From: Planococcus sp. A6
GTDB lineage: Bacteria; Bacillota; Bacilli; Bacillales_A; Planococcaceae
Length of the DNA: 35,430 nt
Assembly (NCBI RefSeq): GCF_028823615.1
Contig: NZ_JAPEHT010000020.1
Location: 1 to 35,430, forward strand
Direction of reading: 5' to 3'
Shown: positions 33,299 to 35,430 of the stretch, piece by piece
Numbering within the stretch: the first letter of the stretch is position 1
Layout of the letters: every line of letters begins with the position of its first letter
Program-made: the position numbers and the translations under genes
The notes under the pieces: model-generated
Told to the model about the DNA's origin: nothing
Database searches by the model: none
Seen by the model: only the letters and a program-made list of their open reading frames with translations

Positions 33299-33955
33299 CT
33301 AAATTCCTTTCGCCTCGAACCGTTTTAAATCATTACGATGTCCCATAGCAACCAGCACATCGTTCAACTTTACCTGATCGTCCGGCATCGGCGCGACGTT
33401 CACTTCATCTCCTCGCTTGATGGCGAGAATCGTGCATTGGTATCGCGCCCGGATGTCCAGTTCGAGCAAACTTTGATCCATCAATTTCTCTGAAGCCACC
33501 AATTCCACGATGCTATAGTCTTCCGATAAATCGATGTAATCTACGACTTTCTCCGAGTCCATATGATGCGCAATGCGGATACCCATCTCTTTTTCTGGCT
33601 GGATGACACGGTCCGCCCCCACTTTTTCAAGGATCATCTGGTGCTGCAAGTCTTTCGCTTTAACCCATACGAGCGGGATGCCGATTTCCTTAAGCATCAA
33701 TGTGCACAGTACGCTCGTCTGCATATTCTCGCCGATCGCCACGACCGCGTGTTCAAAATTCCGCACCCCAAGTTCCCTCAAGCTCGCTTCGTCTGTCGCA
33801 TTCGCCACGGCGGCATGGGAAGAGTAATTCCGCATTAAGTCTACGCGTTCCGGCGATGAATCGATTGCCATCACATCATGCCCTAGCTTGAACAATTCTT
33901 TGCATATGCTGCTGCCAAATCTCCCAAGGCCGATTACGATAAATTGCTTTTTCAA
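33299..33955 (-). CDS. ktrC: Second Ktr/Trk regulatory subunit (KtrC-like)
   Basis: A 218-residue RCK protein homologous to the ktrA product in this window. FIVIGLGRFGSSICKEL, VMAIDSSPERV and VVAIGENMQTSVLCTLMLKEIG form the Rossmann half; the RCK_C half follows (about 135-218) with LAIKRGDEVNVAPMPDD. It is the partner of a KtrB or KtrD channel and probably binds cyclic di-AMP. It starts with TTG at 33955, supported by GAGG seven bases ahead. No channel gene is adjacent and no ydaO element was seen upstream, so it is a single gene under other control. Confidence 0.88.
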   Translation of the reverse strand: MKKQFIVIGLGRFGSSICKELFKLGHDVMAIDSSPERVDLMRNYSSHAAVANATDEASLRELGVRNFEHAVVAIGENMQTSVLCTLMLKEIGIPLVWVKAKDLQHQMILEKVGADRVIQPEKEMGIRIAHHMDSEKVVDYIDLSEDYSIVELVASEKLMDQSLLELDIRARYQCTILAIKRGDEVNVAPMPDDQVKLNDVLVAMGHRNDLKRFEAKGI

Positions 33956-34285
33956 GTCATTTCCTCATTTCTATAATCCTTAAAAAAAGATCCACTCTAA
34001 AGCTTATTGCACTAGTGATGGACCTTCGTTTAATTCCGTATCAGCCTCTATATCATTTACCGGCTTTAATGGTTCAATTGACTAAAATCTACATCTGTTG
34101 AGTATTGTTGTCAATATTAACAATAGAAAGTTTTTTCCGTTTTCATCCTTACCGATTAGAAAAAAGACTCTTTCCCACAATGCGCAGCGCAGGATAAGAG
34201 TCTTCTATTATAAAGTCTGACATATTAACAATAATAGATAAAAACTTAATTTAATTAGTAATATTATTCCATTTTATAAAAATAT
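33956..34285. other. 330-base AT-rich intergenic region
   Basis: Lies between the KtrC-like gene and the sigma region-2 gene. It contains the terminator at 34160-34204 and a 12-base direct repeat ATATTAACAATA at 34114-34125 and 34222-34233, the first copy being part of a dyad (ATTGTT/AACAAT). No coding sequence was seen. Confidence 0.55.
34160..34204 (-). terminator. Terminator of the sigma region-2 gene
   Basis: AAGACTCTT (34164-34172) pairs with AAGAGTCTT (34196-34204); the minus strand ends in TTTTTT. The loop contains a smaller GCGC-rich stem. Confidence 0.8.
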
Positions 34286-34582
34286 TTAGCTACATGTCTT
34301 CTCACTATGAAGTTGGCACCTTTGCGTTCGCTTCCTGCACCTGATTTTGCCGTTCACACACTCAATCAAATAGAACATCAGGCGTTTATCCCCGCTGAAC
34401 TGCTGCGGATTTTCCCACAATCGTTGAAACACCTCTGTTAGGACGTTTTCGCACACCGCGTGGTCGTTAAATTCCCGATAACAGACTTTCCATAACAATA
34501 AATAGTATTCATCATATATCAATTCCAAGGCGGCTTTGTCTCTAAACTTCAGTCTTTCCAACAATTGTCCATCCGTAGTCAT
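34286..34582 (-). CDS. Sigma-70 region 2-only protein
   Basis: A 98-residue protein aligned by eye to region 2 of ECF sigma factors: ALELIYDEYYLLLWKVCYREFNDHAVCENVLTEVFQRLWENPQQF, then MFYLIECVNGKIRCRKR in place of the AxNxxxDxxRR element. No region 4 follows; the DNA after the stop is AT-rich and non-coding, so this is not a simple frameshift of a full sigma. The start ATG has GAGAGGTG in front, and a TATAAT lies at 34643-34648 (minus). It could bind core RNA polymerase or a regulator, or be a relic. It shares direction with the mscS gene, with a terminator between. Confidence 0.65.
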   Translation of the reverse strand: MTTDGQLLERLKFRDKAALELIYDEYYLLLWKVCYREFNDHAVCENVLTEVFQRLWENPQQFSGDKRLMFYLIECVNGKIRCRKRTQRCQLHSEKTCS

Positions 34583-34675
34583 TTAGCACCTCTCTCTTCT
34601 TATTCAAAATACCCATTAAAAGAGAAATAAAACCCTATATTCATTATAATATTAGGATAATTAATTAGGCACCTA

Positions 34676-34716
34676 TAACAAAAAGGACCGGCACTGATTA
34701 GACAGTGCCGATCCTT
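34676..34716 (-). terminator. Terminator of the mscS gene
   Basis: CGGCACTG (34689-34696) and CAGTGCCG (34703-34710), extended by AAGGA/TCCTT, followed on the minus strand by T's. Confidence 0.88.
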
Positions 34717-34732
34717 CTCTCCTATTACTCTC

Positions 34733-35430
34733 TTATGACTGGGCAGGATTCCCCAAACCTTTGTGAATCGTCACCTGATGTGGGAAAGGAATTTCGATAT
34801 CATGAGCATCGAGTGCTTCCTTAATGGATTTGCGCAGCTCGCGTTCCACTCCCCATTGCTCTCCGCTTTTCGCCTTGGCAATAATGCGCAGGGTGACATC
34901 TGATGCACCAAACGCCTGAACGCCGATGACATCCGGTCCTTCAACGATGGCAGCATTGTCTTTCCCAACTTTTTCGCATACTGTTTTCAGCACGGCCATC
35001 GCTTCGTCGATGTTTTCGTCGTAAGACACGCCAATATCCACGAGTGCCCGCATATTTCCGCGCGAATGGTTGCTGACGGTCGTAATATCGCGGTTTGGAA
35101 TGAAATTCAAGGTACCGTCGAAGCTGCGGATTTGCGTCGTCCGCAACCCGACTGATTCGACCACGCCGTCAATGGCACCGACCGTTACATAATCGTTAAC
35201 GTCAATCTGTTTCTCCAGCAATAGGAAGAAGCCGGTGACCACATCGCTGACGAGACCTTGTGCGCCAAAACCGATCGCGAGGCCGACGATTCCCGCACCG
35301 GCGATGAGGCTCGCCACGGAAAGCCCGAACAAGCCAAACAAAGTCGCGACCAAAATAAAGATCAAAACATACGAGAAGACATTTTCCGACAACGCGCGCA
35401 GCGTCAAGGCGCGGCCATTGGTCACGTCGC
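34733..35430 (-). CDS. MscS-family mechanosensitive channel, partial
   Basis: About 232 residues are visible; the N-terminus runs past the right edge. The pore helix region reads [36 protein letters not shown], the classic MscS TM3 pattern, followed by the beta domain ([38 protein letters not shown]) and an alpha-beta C-terminal domain ending [13 protein letters not shown]. The channel opens under membrane tension and lets solutes out on hypo-osmotic shock. The frame is open to the window end (GTG at 35425 is probably internal). Nearest relatives by pattern are the short YkuT-like channels. Confidence 0.93.
   Translation of the reverse strand, partial: DVTNGRALTLRALSENVFSYVLIFILVATLFGLFGLSVASLIAGAGIVGLAIGFGAQGLVSDVVTGFFLLLEKQIDVNDYVTVGAIDGVVESVGLRTTQIRSFDGTLNFIPNRDITTVSNHSRGNMRALVDIGVSYDENIDEAMAVLKTVCEKVGKDNAAIVEGPDVIGVQAFGASDVTLRIIAKAKSGEQWGVERELRKSIKEALDAHDIEIPFPHQVTIHKGLGNPAQS

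Noticed and set aside
33956-34285. A ydaO element upstream of the KtrC-like gene
   Set aside because: None of the conserved aptamer blocks are present.
34286-34582. The sigma region-2 gene as a frameshifted full sigma factor
   Set aside because: No region 4 coding potential is seen downstream in any frame; a terminator follows shortly.
1-35430. Phage, transposon, CRISPR or defence island
   Set aside because: No transposase, integrase, repeat array or defence family was seen; the content is chromosomal house-keeping and stress functions.

Overview
The window looks like a chromosomal segment from a low-to-moderate GC Firmicute, most likely in the Planococcaceae (Planococcus or Planomicrobium-like). 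The reasons are strong AGGAGG-type ribosome binding sites, several GTG and TTG starts, a BceRSAB-type peptide-sensing and detoxification module, a Ktr potassium system behind a ydaO-type (cyclic di-AMP) riboswitch, and an ECF sigma/anti-sigma pair. No rRNA, tRNA, CRISPR array, transposase or phage gene was seen. The genus is an inference from family content only.

Layout. (1) 1-5023, minus strand: the start of a MEDS-domain protein, then small stress or modification genes (two GNAT acetyltransferases, a cupin, a stand-alone CoaB-like flavoprotein, a YCII-like protein, a DinB-like protein, an APH-like kinase). (2) 5261-6447, plus: an MFS exporter broken by a frameshift. (3) 12044 to 6507, minus: a tightly packed run of eight genes (Nif3-like, alpha/beta hydrolase, P-loop kinase, S66/MccF-like peptidase, Asp/Glu racemase, zinc phospholipase C-like, NUDIX, unknown). 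(4) 12190-13852, plus: an ArsR repressor and a DHA1 MFS pump that share a 20-bp operator; the repressor mRNA looks leaderless. (5) 14107-18764: a GAF-STAS protein, an aldo/keto reductase (minus) and an 810-residue MHYT-PAS-GGDEF-EAL cyclic di-GMP enzyme. (6) 18854-20372, minus: an ECF sigma factor and its membrane anti-sigma, with an ECF-type promoter in front. (7) 20516-22785, plus: sigma-A promoter, ydaO riboswitch, terminator, ktrA, ktrB. (8) 22892-25264: a TetR repressor divergent from a BcrAB-like ABC exporter. (9) 25281-27640, minus: a WapI-like protein, an SDR, a GNAT and a lipoprotein. (10) 32319 to 27794, minus: response regulator, intramembrane-sensing kinase, ATPase and large permease of a Bce module. 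(11) 32564-35430, minus: a DHFR-like reductase, a second Ktr RCK subunit, a sigma region-2-only protein and an MscS channel that runs off the right edge.

How the parts fit. The right half is rich in envelope and osmotic functions: KtrAB under c-di-AMP control, a KtrC-like subunit, an MscS channel, an ECF envelope-stress switch and a Bce antimicrobial-peptide module. The left half is a mix of small detoxification and house-cleaning enzymes. Most families here are known. The least explained items are the sigma region-2-only protein, the GAF-STAS protein without a usual phosphoacceptor, the leaderless ArsR with paired operators, the eight-gene house-cleaning operon, and several perfect inverted repeats that are not terminators.
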